Shown here one piece after another: positions 24,632-33,458 of a DNA stretch of 64,000 nt (position 1 is the stretch's first letter; each line of letters opens with the position of its first letter). The position numbers were made by a program, and so were the translations under genes. The notes under the pieces were generated by a model. The model saw only the letters and a program-made list of their open reading frames with translations, ran no database searches and was not told the DNA's origin. Location of the stretch: positions 1,364,001 through 1,428,000 of the forward strand of contig NZ_RDTE01000003.1 in assembly GCF_004125265.1 (NCBI RefSeq), in the 5' to 3' direction. The stretch is from Streptomyces lydicus (GTDB lineage Bacteria; Actinomycetota; Actinomycetes; Streptomycetales; Streptomycetaceae).

Positions 24632-25528
24632 TCACGCCCGCGCCGCCTCCCGCTCCCCCGCGCTCGGTGCGGCGAGCGCCAGCCGCCGGTGGCAGCGGCG
24701 CAGCATCGCGCGGGCGAGGAACGGGTGGAAGCGGCGGACGACGGCGAAGTAGAGGCGGCCGGTGGTGCGGTGGATGCGGACGACCGTGCCCAGCGTGACC
24801 CGGCCGTCCGCGACCTGCACCGAGGCCCGGAAATCCAGGTGGCGGGCGTCCTTGCCGAGCAGGATCTCGTGCTCCGTGCGCCCGAGGACGGGGAAGCCCG
24901 ACCGGCCCAGCACGCCCTGCCAGGCCTCCGGTTCCTGCGGCATGCCGGGCCGCAGCTCCAGCTGCCAGGCGTCCTGGAAGTCCGTTCGCGGGAACGCGTC
25001 ATGTGCCAGGCGGGCCGTGGCGGGCAGGGGGACGGCTCGGGGCCGGTCCCAGAGCAGACGGCCGAGCAGGCGTACGCGGGCGGACCGGCGGGCCGGGGGC
25101 AGGAGGCGGCCGAGGGCGGCCCGCTCGATGTTGTCGAAGACCTCCTCCACGACCGCGCCGTGGACGAGACGGATCCCCAGCAGCCACCTCAGGGCCCCGA
25201 CGGGCGAGGGCCTGCTCTCCAGGACGTGTTCCACCCGGCAGCTGTCGGGCCCCAGCGGCCGCACGCGGAACTCGTGCCAACCGGCCTGTCCGGCGGTGAA
25301 GTCGAAGCGGATGCGGCGGCCCGGCTCGTAGGCGGAGACGCGGTAGCGGACGAAGGCGTGCCCGCCGTCGGCACCGATGCCCAGCGGGCGGTCGAAGCGC
25401 ACCGGCGGCCAGGCGGGCGTGGGGAAGAGCGGATCGTCCTCGCCCCCGCCGAGGCGGTCGAGGAGGGCCCCGACCGCCTCGGCCGGGGCGGGTACCTCAC
25501 GGCTGTGGACCTCGCGGATGGCACACAC
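24632..25528 (-). CDS. SRPBCC-like / DUF2867 domain protein
   Basis: A 298-residue protein. The N-terminal part (about 1-130) resembles the helix-grip START/SRPBCC fold: YRVSAYEPGRRIRFDFTAGQ and WHEFRVRPLGPDSCRVEHVL. The C-terminal part matches DUF2867: DAWQLELRPGMPQEPEAW and VVRIHRTTGRLYFAVVRRFH. A lipid- or ligand-binding role is plausible; no enzyme activity can be assigned. GTG 25528 with GGAGG six bases upstream is a firm start. It is divergent from a TetR gene with two operator-like repeats between. Confidence 0.75.
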   Translation of the reverse strand: MCAIREVHSREVPAPAEAVGALLDRLGGGEDDPLFPTPAWPPVRFDRPLGIGADGGHAFVRYRVSAYEPGRRIRFDFTAGQAGWHEFRVRPLGPDSCRVEHVLESRPSPVGALRWLLGIRLVHGAVVEEVFDNIERAALGRLLPPARRSARVRLLGRLLWDRPRAVPLPATARLAHDAFPRTDFQDAWQLELRPGMPQEPEAWQGVLGRSGFPVLGRTEHEILLGKDARHLDFRASVQVADGRVTLGTVVRIHRTTGRLYFAVVRRFHPFLARAMLRRCHRRLALAAPSAGEREAARA

Positions 25529-25538
25529 AGGGCACCTC

Positions 25539-25576
25539 CATACGGTGGCGTATGTTTGTCCGTACGGTACCGTATG
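25539..25576. promoter_or_regulatory. Two TetR-type operators between the DUF2867 and tetR genes
   Basis: CATACG-GTGG-CGTATG (25539-25554) is perfect. CGTACGGTACCGTATG (25561-25576) is the same sequence pattern with one arm mismatch. They are 22 bp apart centre to centre, and the second overlaps the possible tetR start at 25574. Confidence 0.7.
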
Positions 25577-26212
25577 GACATGGCTCCACAACAGGCGAAG
25601 GCACCTCGCGACGGCGGCGCACGACAACGACTGAGCGCCCGGGACTGGGCCGACGCCGCCCTGACAGCCATGGGCGAAGGCGGACTCGCCGCGGTGGCCG
25701 TGGAGCCGCTGGCCGCCCGGCTCGGCACCACCAAGGGCAGCTTCTACTGGCACTTCACCAACCGGAACGCGCTGATCGAGGCCGCACTGGAGCGCTGGGA
25801 GGAGGTCGGCACGGAGGCCGTGATCACCGAGCTGGAGGCCGAGCCCGACCCCGGCGAGCGGCTGCGGCGGCTGCTCCTGAGGGCCACGAACTGGTCCGCC
25901 GCGGACCCGCGGGACGCCTCACTGCTGGCGAGCGCCGCACATCCCGGGGTGGCCGCCGCACTCGCCCGGGTGACCACCCGGCGCCTCGGCTATATCGCCG
26001 GGCTCTTCACGGACATGGGCTTCCCCGAGGAGGAGGCCCGAAGCCGCGGCCTGCTCGCCTACACCGCCTACCTCGGACACACCCAGCTCGGGCATGCCGT
26101 CCCGCAGACCCTGCCGGACGGTGCCGCGCGCGACCGGTACGTGAACGCGGTGGTCGACACCCTCGTACGGCCGCTGAACGGAGGTGAAGGTTCCGAAAAT
26201 GAGCGAACCTGA
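25574..26212 (+). CDS. TetR-family transcriptional regulator
   Basis: A 212-residue regulator. The HTH at about 20-65 includes VAVEPLAARLGTTKGSFYWH, the K-G-S-F-Y-W/H-H recognition helix. The ligand domain is typical of the TetR_C group with LRRLLLRATNWSAADPRDAS. ATG 25574 and ATG 25580 are both possible starts. Operator-like repeats lie right at its start, so autoregulation and control of the DUF2867 gene are likely. The P450 gene follows after 145 bp and could be under separate control. Confidence 0.86.
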   Translation: MDMAPQQAKAPRDGGARQRLSARDWADAALTAMGEGGLAAVAVEPLAARLGTTKGSFYWHFTNRNALIEAALERWEEVGTEAVITELEAEPDPGERLRRLLLRATNWSAADPRDASLLASAAHPGVAAALARVTTRRLGYIAGLFTDMGFPEEEARSRGLLAYTAYLGHTQLGHAVPQTLPDGAARDRYVNAVVDTLVRPLNGGEGSENERT

Positions 26213-26357
26213 ACGAAAATGGCCGAACTGCGCGTAGACGTGCCCGGCATGCGAGGCATGAGGTGAGATCAGCGCGGCCCACACGGCGCGCTTCCGCATG
26301 GGCATCTCACACCCGAGCAGCTCGATCCGCTTGAGCTCCTCGTACGGGAGGAATTCC

Positions 26358-27545
26358 GTGACCGAAGCCATCCCCTACTTTCAGGACCGCACCTGTCCCT
26401 ACCACCCGCCCGCCGGCTACCAGCCGCTGCGGGAGACCGGGCCACTGACGCATGTCACGCTCTACGACGGCCGCAAGATATGGGCGGTAACCGGCCACAC
26501 CGAGGCACGGGCGCTGCTGAGCGACCAGCGGCTCTCCTCCGACCGGCAGAACCCCGCCTTCCCGATGCCGGTCGAGCGCTTCGCGGCGATCCGCCAGGTC
26601 AGGACCCCGCTGATCGGCGTCGACGACCCCGAGCACAACACCCAGCGCCGGATGCTGATCCCCAGCTTCAGCGTGAAGCGGGTCGCCGCGCTGCGGCCGG
26701 ACATCCACCGGATCGTCGACGGACTGCTCGACCGGATGCTGGCCCAGGGCCCGCCCGCCGAGCTGGTCTCCGCGTTCGCGCTGCCGGTCCCCTCGATGGT
26801 GATCTGCTCGCTGCTCGGCGTCCCGTACTCCGACCACGAGTTCTTCGAGGACGCGTCCAGCCGTCTGCTGCGCAGCCCTACGGCCAAGGAGGCGGAGGCC
26901 GCCCGCATCGAGCTGGAGGAGTACTTCACCGAGCTGATCGCCCACAAGGAGAAGACCCCGGGCGACGGGCTGCTCGACGAGCTGATCGAGGAGCGGCTGC
27001 GGCCCGGCGACCTCGCCCACGAGGAACTGGTCCGGCTCGCCATGATCCTGCTGGTGGCCGGCCATGAGACCACCGCCAACATGATCTCGCTCGGCACCTT
27101 CACCCTGCTCGAACACCCCGAGCAGCTGGCGCAGCTGAAGGCCGAGGAAGGCCTGATGCCGGCCGCCGTCGAGGAGCTGCTGCGGTTCCTGTCCATCGCG
27201 GACGGCATGCTGCGGGTGGCCACGGAGGACATCGAGATCGGCGGGCAGCTCATCCGCGCCGACGACGGTGTCCTGTTCCCCACGTCGCTGATCAACCGGG
27301 ACGAGACCGCCTATCCGTCGCCGGACGAGCTGGACCTCGACCGTTCGGCCCGCCACCACGTGGCGTTCGGCTTCGGGATCCACCAGTGTCTGGGGCAGAA
27401 CCTCGCCCGCGCCGAGATGGACATCGCGCTGCGCTCGCTGTTCACCAGGATCCCGGACCTGCGCCTCGCCGTGCCGGCCGCCGAGATCCCCTTCAAGGCG
27501 GGCGACACCCTGCAAGGAATGATCGAACTGCCACTGGCCTGGTAG
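26358..27545 (+). CDS. Cytochrome P450 (CYP105-like)
   Basis: A 395-residue bacterial class I P450. AGHETT at 234-239 is the I-helix oxygen-activating motif, EELLR (about 275-279) the K-helix E-x-x-R, and FGFGIHQCLGQNLAR the heme loop with ligand C344. The N-terminal sequence FQDRTCPYHPPAGYQPLRE and overall pattern resemble CYP105 enzymes, which hydroxylate macrolides, herbicides or sterol-like compounds. GTG 26358 has GGGAGGAATTCC upstream. The ferredoxin gene follows by 35 bp, giving a P450-electron-carrier pair. No biosynthetic gene cluster surrounds it. Confidence 0.9.
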   Translation: MTEAIPYFQDRTCPYHPPAGYQPLRETGPLTHVTLYDGRKIWAVTGHTEARALLSDQRLSSDRQNPAFPMPVERFAAIRQVRTPLIGVDDPEHNTQRRMLIPSFSVKRVAALRPDIHRIVDGLLDRMLAQGPPAELVSAFALPVPSMVICSLLGVPYSDHEFFEDASSRLLRSPTAKEAEAARIELEEYFTELIAHKEKTPGDGLLDELIEERLRPGDLAHEELVRLAMILLVAGHETTANMISLGTFTLLEHPEQLAQLKAEEGLMPAAVEELLRFLSIADGMLRVATEDIEIGGQLIRADDGVLFPTSLINRDETAYPSPDELDLDRSARHHVAFGFGIHQCLGQNLARAEMDIALRSLFTRIPDLRLAVPAAEIPFKAGDTLQGMIELPLAW

Positions 27546-27580
27546 CAGCCCTCACGGCAGACGAAAGAAAGGGGTCCGGA

Positions 27581-27775
27581 ATGCGGATCACCATCGACAC
27601 CGACCGCTGTATCGGCGCCGGCCAGTGCGCCCTGACCGCGCCGGGAGTCTTCACCCAGGACGACGACGGTTTCAGCGCCCTGCTGCCCGGCCGTGAGGAC
27701 GGCGCGGGCGACCCGCTGGTGCGCGAGGCCGCCCGTGCCTGCCCCGTACAGGCCATCTCGGTCACGGACGACTGA
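27581..27775 (+). CDS. 3Fe-4S-type ferredoxin, P450 partner
   Basis: A 64-residue ferredoxin. Cysteines occur at 10, 16 and 54 (DRCIGAGQC and ACPVQ), while the place of a fourth cysteine between 10 and 16 is alanine 13, the arrangement of 3Fe-4S ferredoxins that reduce CYP105-type P450s. It lies directly after the P450 and is co-transcribed. No ferredoxin reductase is nearby, so a chromosomal one elsewhere must serve. Confidence 0.9.
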   Translation: MRITIDTDRCIGAGQCALTAPGVFTQDDDGFSALLPGREDGAGDPLVREAARACPVQAISVTDD

Positions 27776-27856
27776 GCCACCGCCCCCGCGGACGGCCCGG
27801 CTGACGCGCGCGGCACCCGGCTGACACCTTGGGCACGATGCCGAACGAGGCCCCGT

Positions 27857-28789
27857 TCAGACGGTCGCCGGCCGCTCGAAGGTCAGCGTGCCGGCCGTCG
27901 CGTCCAGCTCCGCGGGGACGCCCAACGGCAGGGTCAGCGCACTGTCGCCGTGCCCGAAGCCGAACTCCTCGGCCACCGGCACCCCGAGCCCGCCCAGCCG
28001 GTCCGCCAGCACCTCCCGCACCCGGTCGTAGGGACCGCAGCCGGACCAGGACCCGAGCACGATCCCGGCGACACCGTCCAGCCAGCCGGCGCGCAGGAGT
28101 TGGGTGAGCGCCCGGTCGATGCGGTACGGCGGCTCCCCGATGTCCTCCAGCAGCAGGAGGCCGCCCGCCGCGCCGCGCCTGGCCCGCGGGGTGCCCACCT
28201 CGGTGGCGAGCATGGTCAGACAGCCGCCGAGGGTGATCCCGCTGGCCCGCCCGGGCACCAGGGGCCGGGCGGTCGGCGACACCACGGCCCGGACGGTCTC
28301 GGGTGCGAAGAGCGTGCGCCGCAGATGCTCGCGGGTGGCGTCGTCCTTGAGGAAGACCTCCCCCGCCGCGGCCGGCCCGTGCAGGGTGGACACCCCGGCG
28401 CGCACCGCGAACGCCTCGTGCAGCACCGTCACATCGCTGAAGCCGACCAGCGGTTTGGGGGCCGCGGCCCGGAGGGCGTCCCAGTCCAGCAGATCGACCA
28501 TCCGCTGGGCGCCGTAGCCGCCCCGCGCCGCGAACACGGCCTTGACGGCGGGGTCGCACCACGCCTCCTGCAGGTCCCGGGCCCGCTCCTCGTCGGCCGC
28601 GGCCAGATAGCGCAGGGTCGGGTGGGTGTCCCTGGCGTGGGGTGCGACGACCGGGTCGAGGTCCCAGCCCCGCAGTACGTCCAGCCCGCGGTCCAGCCGC
28701 TCCGGTGCGAGGGGGCCGCTGGGTGCCACCACCGCCACCCGGTCGCCGGGCCGCAGCCGCGGTGCGCGCACCTGCTCCGCCGCGGTCAT
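27857..28789 (-). CDS. S66-family LD-carboxypeptidase (muramoyltetrapeptide carboxypeptidase)
   Basis: A 310-residue protein. GFSDVT carries the nucleophile serine, LLLLEDIGEPPYRIDR the glutamate and GFGHGD the histidine of the Ser-Glu-His triad of family S66. These enzymes remove the terminal D-alanine from L-Ala-D-Glu-mDAP-D-Ala during peptidoglycan recycling, or inactivate peptide antibiotics such as microcin C. Its ATG overlaps the stop of the S9 peptidase gene (ATGA), so it is translationally coupled as the last gene of a four-gene peptidase operon. Confidence 0.88.
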   Translation of the reverse strand: MTAAEQVRAPRLRPGDRVAVVAPSGPLAPERLDRGLDVLRGWDLDPVVAPHARDTHPTLRYLAAADEERARDLQEAWCDPAVKAVFAARGGYGAQRMVDLLDWDALRAAAPKPLVGFSDVTVLHEAFAVRAGVSTLHGPAAAGEVFLKDDATREHLRRTLFAPETVRAVVSPTARPLVPGRASGITLGGCLTMLATEVGTPRARRGAAGGLLLLEDIGEPPYRIDRALTQLLRAGWLDGVAGIVLGSWSGCGPYDRVREVLADRLGGLGVPVAEEFGFGHGDSALTLPLGVPAELDATAGTLTFERPATV

Positions 28790-30846
28790 CCGCGCAGCTC
28801 CAGCACCGGAACGTCGCTGCGGGCGAGGCCGAAGGTCTGGGAATACAGGGAGAGTTCGGCCTCCACGGCGCGCACGATGGTGTCCGCCCGGCGGAAGCCG
28901 TGCCCCTCCCCGGCGAAGGCCAGATAGGCGTGCGGGGTACCGCGCCCGGCGACCGCGGCGAGGAACCGTTCGCACTGCACGGGCGGGCAGATCACATCGT
29001 CCAGGCCCTGGAGCAGCAGGAACGGCGCGGCGACACGGTCCGCGCGGTGCAGCGGTGAGCGGTCGCGGTAGCGGTCGGGTACCTCCGCGAGCGGACCGAC
29101 CAGCGACTCCAGATACCGCGATTCGAAGTCATGGGTCTCATCGGTGGCCCAGCCGGCCAGGTCCAGGATCGGATAGCTGATGGTGCCGCAGGCGTAGAGG
29201 TCGGTGGCGGTCAGGGAGGCGGCCGCGGTCCAGCCGCCGGCGCTGCCGCCGCGGATGGCCAGCCGCGCACGGTCGGCGGTGCCCTCATCGGCGAGCGCCC
29301 GGGCGACGGCGGCGCAGTCCTCGACGTCGACCACGCCCCACTGGCCGCGCAACCGCTCGCGGTACTCCCGGCCGTAGCCCGTCGACCCGCCGTAGTTGAC
29401 CTCGGCGATGCCGATGCCCCGGGAGGTGAAGTAGGCGATCTCCAGGTCGAGCACCATGGGGGCGTGGCCGGTGGGGCCGCCGTGTGCCCACACCACGAAG
29501 GGCGGCAACTCGCCGTCGGGCGCCCGGTGGTCGGGGTTGTGCGGCGGATAGATGTGGGCGTGGATGTCCCGTCCGTCGGGGCCGGTGAAGGTACGGCTGC
29601 GCGGCCGGGGGTAGTAGGCCGGGTCCAGGACGTCGGCGTGCCGGCAGGCGATCACCCGGGTGCGTCCGGTGCAGGTGTCCAGCTCGACGATCTCGTACGA
29701 GCTGTGCGGCCCTGCGGCGATGCCGACGACGCGGCTGCCCTGTACGGCGAGGGTGGGGGCCCACTCCGTCCACGGGCCTGCGGAGTCGACGAGTTCGCCG
29801 GTCACCGGGTCGAGGATGCCCAGGGCGGTGGAGCCGCGGCCGTGGATCACCGCGAGGGTGCCGTTCTGCAGGGGCAGGAACCAGCGCTGCCCGACGTTCC
29901 ACAGCGGCCCGCCGAACTCCTCCTGGCGGGACGGGCACAGGGCCACCGCGCCATCGCCCTCCCCGGGCCCCGGCCCCTCCCCCACGCCGGGCTCCGCGCC
30001 CCCGCCGTCGGGGTCGATGCGCTGCAGTTCCCACCAGCCGCTGCGGTCGGAGACGAAGAGCAGCGAGCCGTCCGCCGCCCACTCGATCTGAGCGACCGAC
30101 TCCCCGGCCGCGCCGCCGCCCGGCGCACCGGTGCCGAGGTCGCCGACGAGCGTCCGGACGTCCTCGAACTCGCCCTTGCCGGTGATCCGGGCCACCCTCA
30201 CCAGCGTGCCCTCCCAGGGCATCAGGGGGTGGTCCCAGGCGATCCATGCGGCCCGCCGCCCGTCCGGGGAGATCCGCGGGCCGGTCACAAAGCGGTGCCG
30301 GTCATCGCTCAACTCCCTTACGCGGGAGCGGTTTTCGGCGGCGGAACCATCGAGCGGCACGGCCGCGATCACCCGGCGTACATCGGTCGGCCGGTCGCCC
30401 GTGAACTCCTCCAGGACGCACCACACCTCGCCGAGCTCCGGGCGCAGCACGGGATCGACCCAGCGCAGTCCCTCGCCGGTGCCGGAGAGCGGGGTGAGCG
30501 GGCGCGGGGCGTCGCCGCCGTCCGGTGTGCAGACGTACAGCCGCTGGTCGGCGAAGTTGCTGAAGACGACGAGCGGTCCGTGCTCGGTGACCGTGCCGGC
30601 CCAGGGCTGGCCGCCGTACTCCAGCACCCGGCTGCGGACGTTCCAGGGCGCGGGCAGCACCGACTCCTCGGTGCCGTCCGGCCGCCGGCGGACCAGCGCC
30701 CGCCGGCCGCCCTCCGCGGGCCGCGGCTCCGTCCACCACACCTCGTCGCCGACCACGCCGACGAAGGCCGGCCGGCCGTCGTGCGCGGCGACCGCCCGGG
30801 CATCTATCGGGGACGTCCAGCCGCCGTACGGAGCCGTGGTCACCAT
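28786..30846 (-). CDS. S9-family prolyl oligopeptidase / acylaminoacyl-peptidase
   Basis: A 686-residue serine peptidase. The first 400 residues form a WD/beta-propeller-like domain (repeated GSLLFVSDRSGWWELQ-like strands). The C-terminal alpha/beta-hydrolase domain has RGGSAGGW (nucleophile serine), LQGLDDVICP (aspartate) and GEGHGFRR (histidine). It cleaves short peptides, probably in the cytoplasm as no signal peptide is visible. ATG 30846 has GGAGAGG upstream. It lies 42 bp after the M20 gene and overlaps the LD-carboxypeptidase start by 4 bp. Confidence 0.9.
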   Translation of the reverse strand: MVTTAPYGGWTSPIDARAVAAHDGRPAFVGVVGDEVWWTEPRPAEGGRRALVRRRPDGTEESVLPAPWNVRSRVLEYGGQPWAGTVTEHGPLVVFSNFADQRLYVCTPDGGDAPRPLTPLSGTGEGLRWVDPVLRPELGEVWCVLEEFTGDRPTDVRRVIAAVPLDGSAAENRSRVRELSDDRHRFVTGPRISPDGRRAAWIAWDHPLMPWEGTLVRVARITGKGEFEDVRTLVGDLGTGAPGGGAAGESVAQIEWAADGSLLFVSDRSGWWELQRIDPDGGGAEPGVGEGPGPGEGDGAVALCPSRQEEFGGPLWNVGQRWFLPLQNGTLAVIHGRGSTALGILDPVTGELVDSAGPWTEWAPTLAVQGSRVVGIAAGPHSSYEIVELDTCTGRTRVIACRHADVLDPAYYPRPRSRTFTGPDGRDIHAHIYPPHNPDHRAPDGELPPFVVWAHGGPTGHAPMVLDLEIAYFTSRGIGIAEVNYGGSTGYGREYRERLRGQWGVVDVEDCAAVARALADEGTADRARLAIRGGSAGGWTAAASLTATDLYACGTISYPILDLAGWATDETHDFESRYLESLVGPLAEVPDRYRDRSPLHRADRVAAPFLLLQGLDDVICPPVQCERFLAAVAGRGTPHAYLAFAGEGHGFRRADTIVRAVEAELSLYSQTFGLARSDVPVLELRG

Positions 30847-30888
30847 GTGCAGTTCCTCTCCTCCACCGGTCGGGCGTACTCCGGCCGG

Positions 30889-32253
30889 TCAGACCGTGCG
30901 CAAGAGGTGATCGAGCACCCGGACGCCGAAGTGCAGCCCCTCAACCGGCACCCGCTCGTCCACGCCGTGGAAGAGCGCCTGGTAGTCGAACCCCTCGGGC
31001 AGTTTGAGCGGCGAGAAACCATAGCCGGTGATGCCCAGCCGGGAGAACTGTTTGGCGTCCGTGCCGCCGGACATGCAGTACGGCACGACATGGCCGCCCG
31101 GGTCGAAGCGCTCGATCGCGGCCCGCATCGCGGCATACGCCGGGGAGTCGACCGGGGCTTGCAGGGCGACCTCGCGATGGTGGTAGTCCCAGCTCACCCC
31201 GGGTCCCGTGAGCTCGTCCAGGGCCGCTTGGAACTCCGCCTCTCCTCCGGGGAGCACCCGGCCGTCCACGTACGCGACGGCCGATCCGGGGATCACATTG
31301 ACCTTGTAACCGGCCGCGAGCATCGTCGGATTGGCGCTGTTGCGGACGGTCGGCTCGACCAGCTTGGCGGCCGTGCCGAGCCGGCCGAGCAGGGCATCGA
31401 CGTCGAAGTCCGGCGCATCGGTGTCCACTTCGACGGCGTACAGCTCGGCGAGCCTGCCGAGCGCGGCCCGCACGGTCGGGGTGAGCCGGACGGGCCACTC
31501 GTGCGCGCCGATCCGGGCCACGGCGGCGGCCAGCCGGCTGACGGCGTTGTCGCGGTTGACCTTCGAGCCGTGCCCCGCCCGGCCCAGGGCGGTCAGTTTC
31601 AGCCAGGCGGTGCCGCGCTCCCCCGCCGCGACCGGGTACAGCCGCATCCCGCGGTCGGCGTGGAAGGTGAAGGCCCCGGACTCGCTGATGCCTTCGGTGC
31701 AGCCCTCGAAGAGCCCGGCGTGCCGGTCGGCCAGGAAACCGGAGCCGTCCTCGGCACTGGCCTCCTCGTCGGCGGTGAAGGCCAGCACGATGTCGCGCCG
31801 CGGGCGCACTCCGCTGCGGGCCCACTCCCGTACGACGGAGAGCACCATCGCGTCCATGTTCTTCATGTCGATGGCGCCCCGGCCCCAGACCACGCCGTCG
31901 CGGACCTCCCCCGAGAAGGGGTGCACGCTCCAGTCGGCCGGCTCGGCGGGGACCACGTCCAGATGGCCGTGCACCAGCAGGGCGTCGGCCCCTGGGTCGG
32001 TGCCCTCGATGCGGGCGACGACATTCGTACGGCCCGTGCTGCGCTCCAGGAGTGTCGGCGTCAGCCCGGCCCCGGCCAGCCGCTCGGCGACGTACTCGGC
32101 GGCCGGCCGCTCCCGGCAGGCGCCGTCACCGGCGTTACTCGTATCGATCCGGATCAGCTCGGAGGTGAACCGCACCACCTCGTCGAGCGCCTGCTGACCG
32201 ACGCCTCCGGCCTGCCCGGCCGCCGGCTCCCCGGCCTTCTCCCGCTCAGCCAT
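30889..32253 (-). CDS. M20-family metallopeptidase/amidohydrolase
   Basis: A 454-residue di-zinc hydrolase. HGHLDVVPAE (first zinc ligand and aspartate), WGRGAIDMKN (bridging aspartate) and FTADEEAS (catalytic glutamate pair) are the M20 signature, and MSGGTDAKQFSRLGITGYGF supplies the C-terminal histidine-like metal region. The dimerisation insert lies in between. Substrates are probably dipeptides or N-acyl amino acids. GAGGAG precedes ATG 32253, which overlaps the M55 gene stop by 8 bp. Confidence 0.9.
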   Translation of the reverse strand: MAEREKAGEPAAGQAGGVGQQALDEVVRFTSELIRIDTSNAGDGACRERPAAEYVAERLAGAGLTPTLLERSTGRTNVVARIEGTDPGADALLVHGHLDVVPAEPADWSVHPFSGEVRDGVVWGRGAIDMKNMDAMVLSVVREWARSGVRPRRDIVLAFTADEEASAEDGSGFLADRHAGLFEGCTEGISESGAFTFHADRGMRLYPVAAGERGTAWLKLTALGRAGHGSKVNRDNAVSRLAAAVARIGAHEWPVRLTPTVRAALGRLAELYAVEVDTDAPDFDVDALLGRLGTAAKLVEPTVRNSANPTMLAAGYKVNVIPGSAVAYVDGRVLPGGEAEFQAALDELTGPGVSWDYHHREVALQAPVDSPAYAAMRAAIERFDPGGHVVPYCMSGGTDAKQFSRLGITGYGFSPLKLPEGFDYQALFHGVDERVPVEGLHFGVRVLDHLLRTV

Positions 32254-33085
32254 ATTGCTCCTCCACGGCGGACGACACGACGGTGGTCACGGCCTTGAAG
32301 CACCGGATCCCCTCGTACATGTCCCCACTGGTATACGCAACGCGGCGCTCTCCCGTTCGCTCCACGCCGGGAACGCAGGTCGCCGCGCCCACCAGATGCT
32401 CGGCGTCGAACTCCATCTCGACCCGGAACGGCCCGCGCCGGGACGGCTCGTGACGTACCGCCAGCGCCGCTCCCTTGCAGGCCGCGGCGCGGATCTCGGC
32501 CGCCGTACGGGCCGGCGGCCGGCACACCGCCGCATAGCGCGACACATAGTCCTTGACCGGCACGGCGGGTGCCTGCGGGGCGTAGCCCAGGGCGTCCTGA
32601 CAGGTGCGGTCATCGCCGGTGACCAGCACCACCGGCACGCCGTACCCGGCGACCACAAGGGAGTTGAGATAGCCCTCGCTCGCGCGGGTGCCGTCGACCC
32701 AGACGCCGGTGAGGGTGTTGGCGAGGTAGGTGTGCGCGAGGACGCCTTCGGTGCCCGCCCCGGTGTGGTAGCCGACGAAGGCGATGCCGTCGACATCGCC
32801 GTGCTGCACGCCTTCGACCATGCTGAGCGATTTGTGCCGCCCGGTGAGCATCTGCGCCCGCTCGTCGAGCTGTTCCAGCAGCAGATTGCGCATGGTCCAG
32901 TGCGCCTCGTTGACCAGCACCTCATCGGCCCCGCCGTCGAAGAATCCGGCGATCGCCGCATTCACGTCGGACGTGAACATATGACGGCAGCGCTCCCATT
33001 GAGGGGTGCCGGGCAGTACATCGGCGGGCCAGGTCACGCCCGTGGCGCCCTCCATGTCCGCGGAGATGAGGATCTTCACATTCAC
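32246..33085 (-). CDS. M55-family D-aminopeptidase (DppA-like)
   Basis: A 279-residue homologue of Bacillus DppA, a self-compartmentalising zinc D-aminopeptidase. ADMEG (D10, E12), NEAHW (H62) and GYHTG (H107) are zinc-site elements, and GDDRTCQDALG the conserved internal loop. It removes N-terminal D-amino acids, mainly D-Ala, from short peptides. GTG 33085 is the first gene of the operon M55-M20-S9-S66. No binding-protein-dependent dipeptide transporter is adjacent, unlike the dpp operon. Confidence 0.88.
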   Translation of the reverse strand: MNVKILISADMEGATGVTWPADVLPGTPQWERCRHMFTSDVNAAIAGFFDGGADEVLVNEAHWTMRNLLLEQLDERAQMLTGRHKSLSMVEGVQHGDVDGIAFVGYHTGAGTEGVLAHTYLANTLTGVWVDGTRASEGYLNSLVVAGYGVPVVLVTGDDRTCQDALGYAPQAPAVPVKDYVSRYAAVCRPPARTAAEIRAAACKGAALAVRHEPSRRGPFRVEMEFDAEHLVGAATCVPGVERTGERRVAYTSGDMYEGIRCFKAVTTVVSSAVEEQYG

Positions 33086-33458
33086 CAGTCCTATCGCAGC
33101 TAGGAGGCGGTCCGCACGATTCCCGACATCACTCGTTCACATCGCGTTCGGAGGGCCCGAACGGCTCCCCCAGCCTAACCAGGGCCTCCGGGCTGACGCC
33201 CCGTCCAGGAGCTGCCGGTGCGGCTCCGTTGGCACGAGCATCACGTTTTCTTCGCTGCTGCACCACGATTCCTTCCAAGCGGAACCTGGGGGTACGCTCT
33301 TGTGGCACCGCATCTCAGGCAGTTTCTGTCGCAAAGCGGAAGGACTTCTGACGGATTCCGAAAGGGCATCCGAACGAGTTCTGTCAGCTGCCGACGGCAC
33401 GTGCCGGGTGAGGTAGAACAGGCTGGACCAGCTTCGAACGCGATGAAACAGAGGCAGA
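33086..33458. other. 373-bp divergent intergenic region
   Basis: No gene is supported. It should contain promoters for the peptidase operon (leftward) and the PucR-type regulator (rightward). GGCAC-GTGCC, a perfect 10-bp palindrome at 33396-33405, is the only clear repeat, 54 bp before the regulator start. Confidence 0.4.

Noticed and set aside
26358..27775. P450 and ferredoxin as part of a natural-product cluster
   Set aside because: No polyketide, peptide or terpene synthase lies nearby; neighbours are regulators and peptidases.
29131..32298. A 1055-codon open frame on the plus strand opposite the peptidase operon
   Set aside because: It is antisense to S9 and M20 genes with clear motifs; its composition is the Gly/Ala/Arg/Pro-rich pattern that GC-rich DNA produces, and no domain was recognised.
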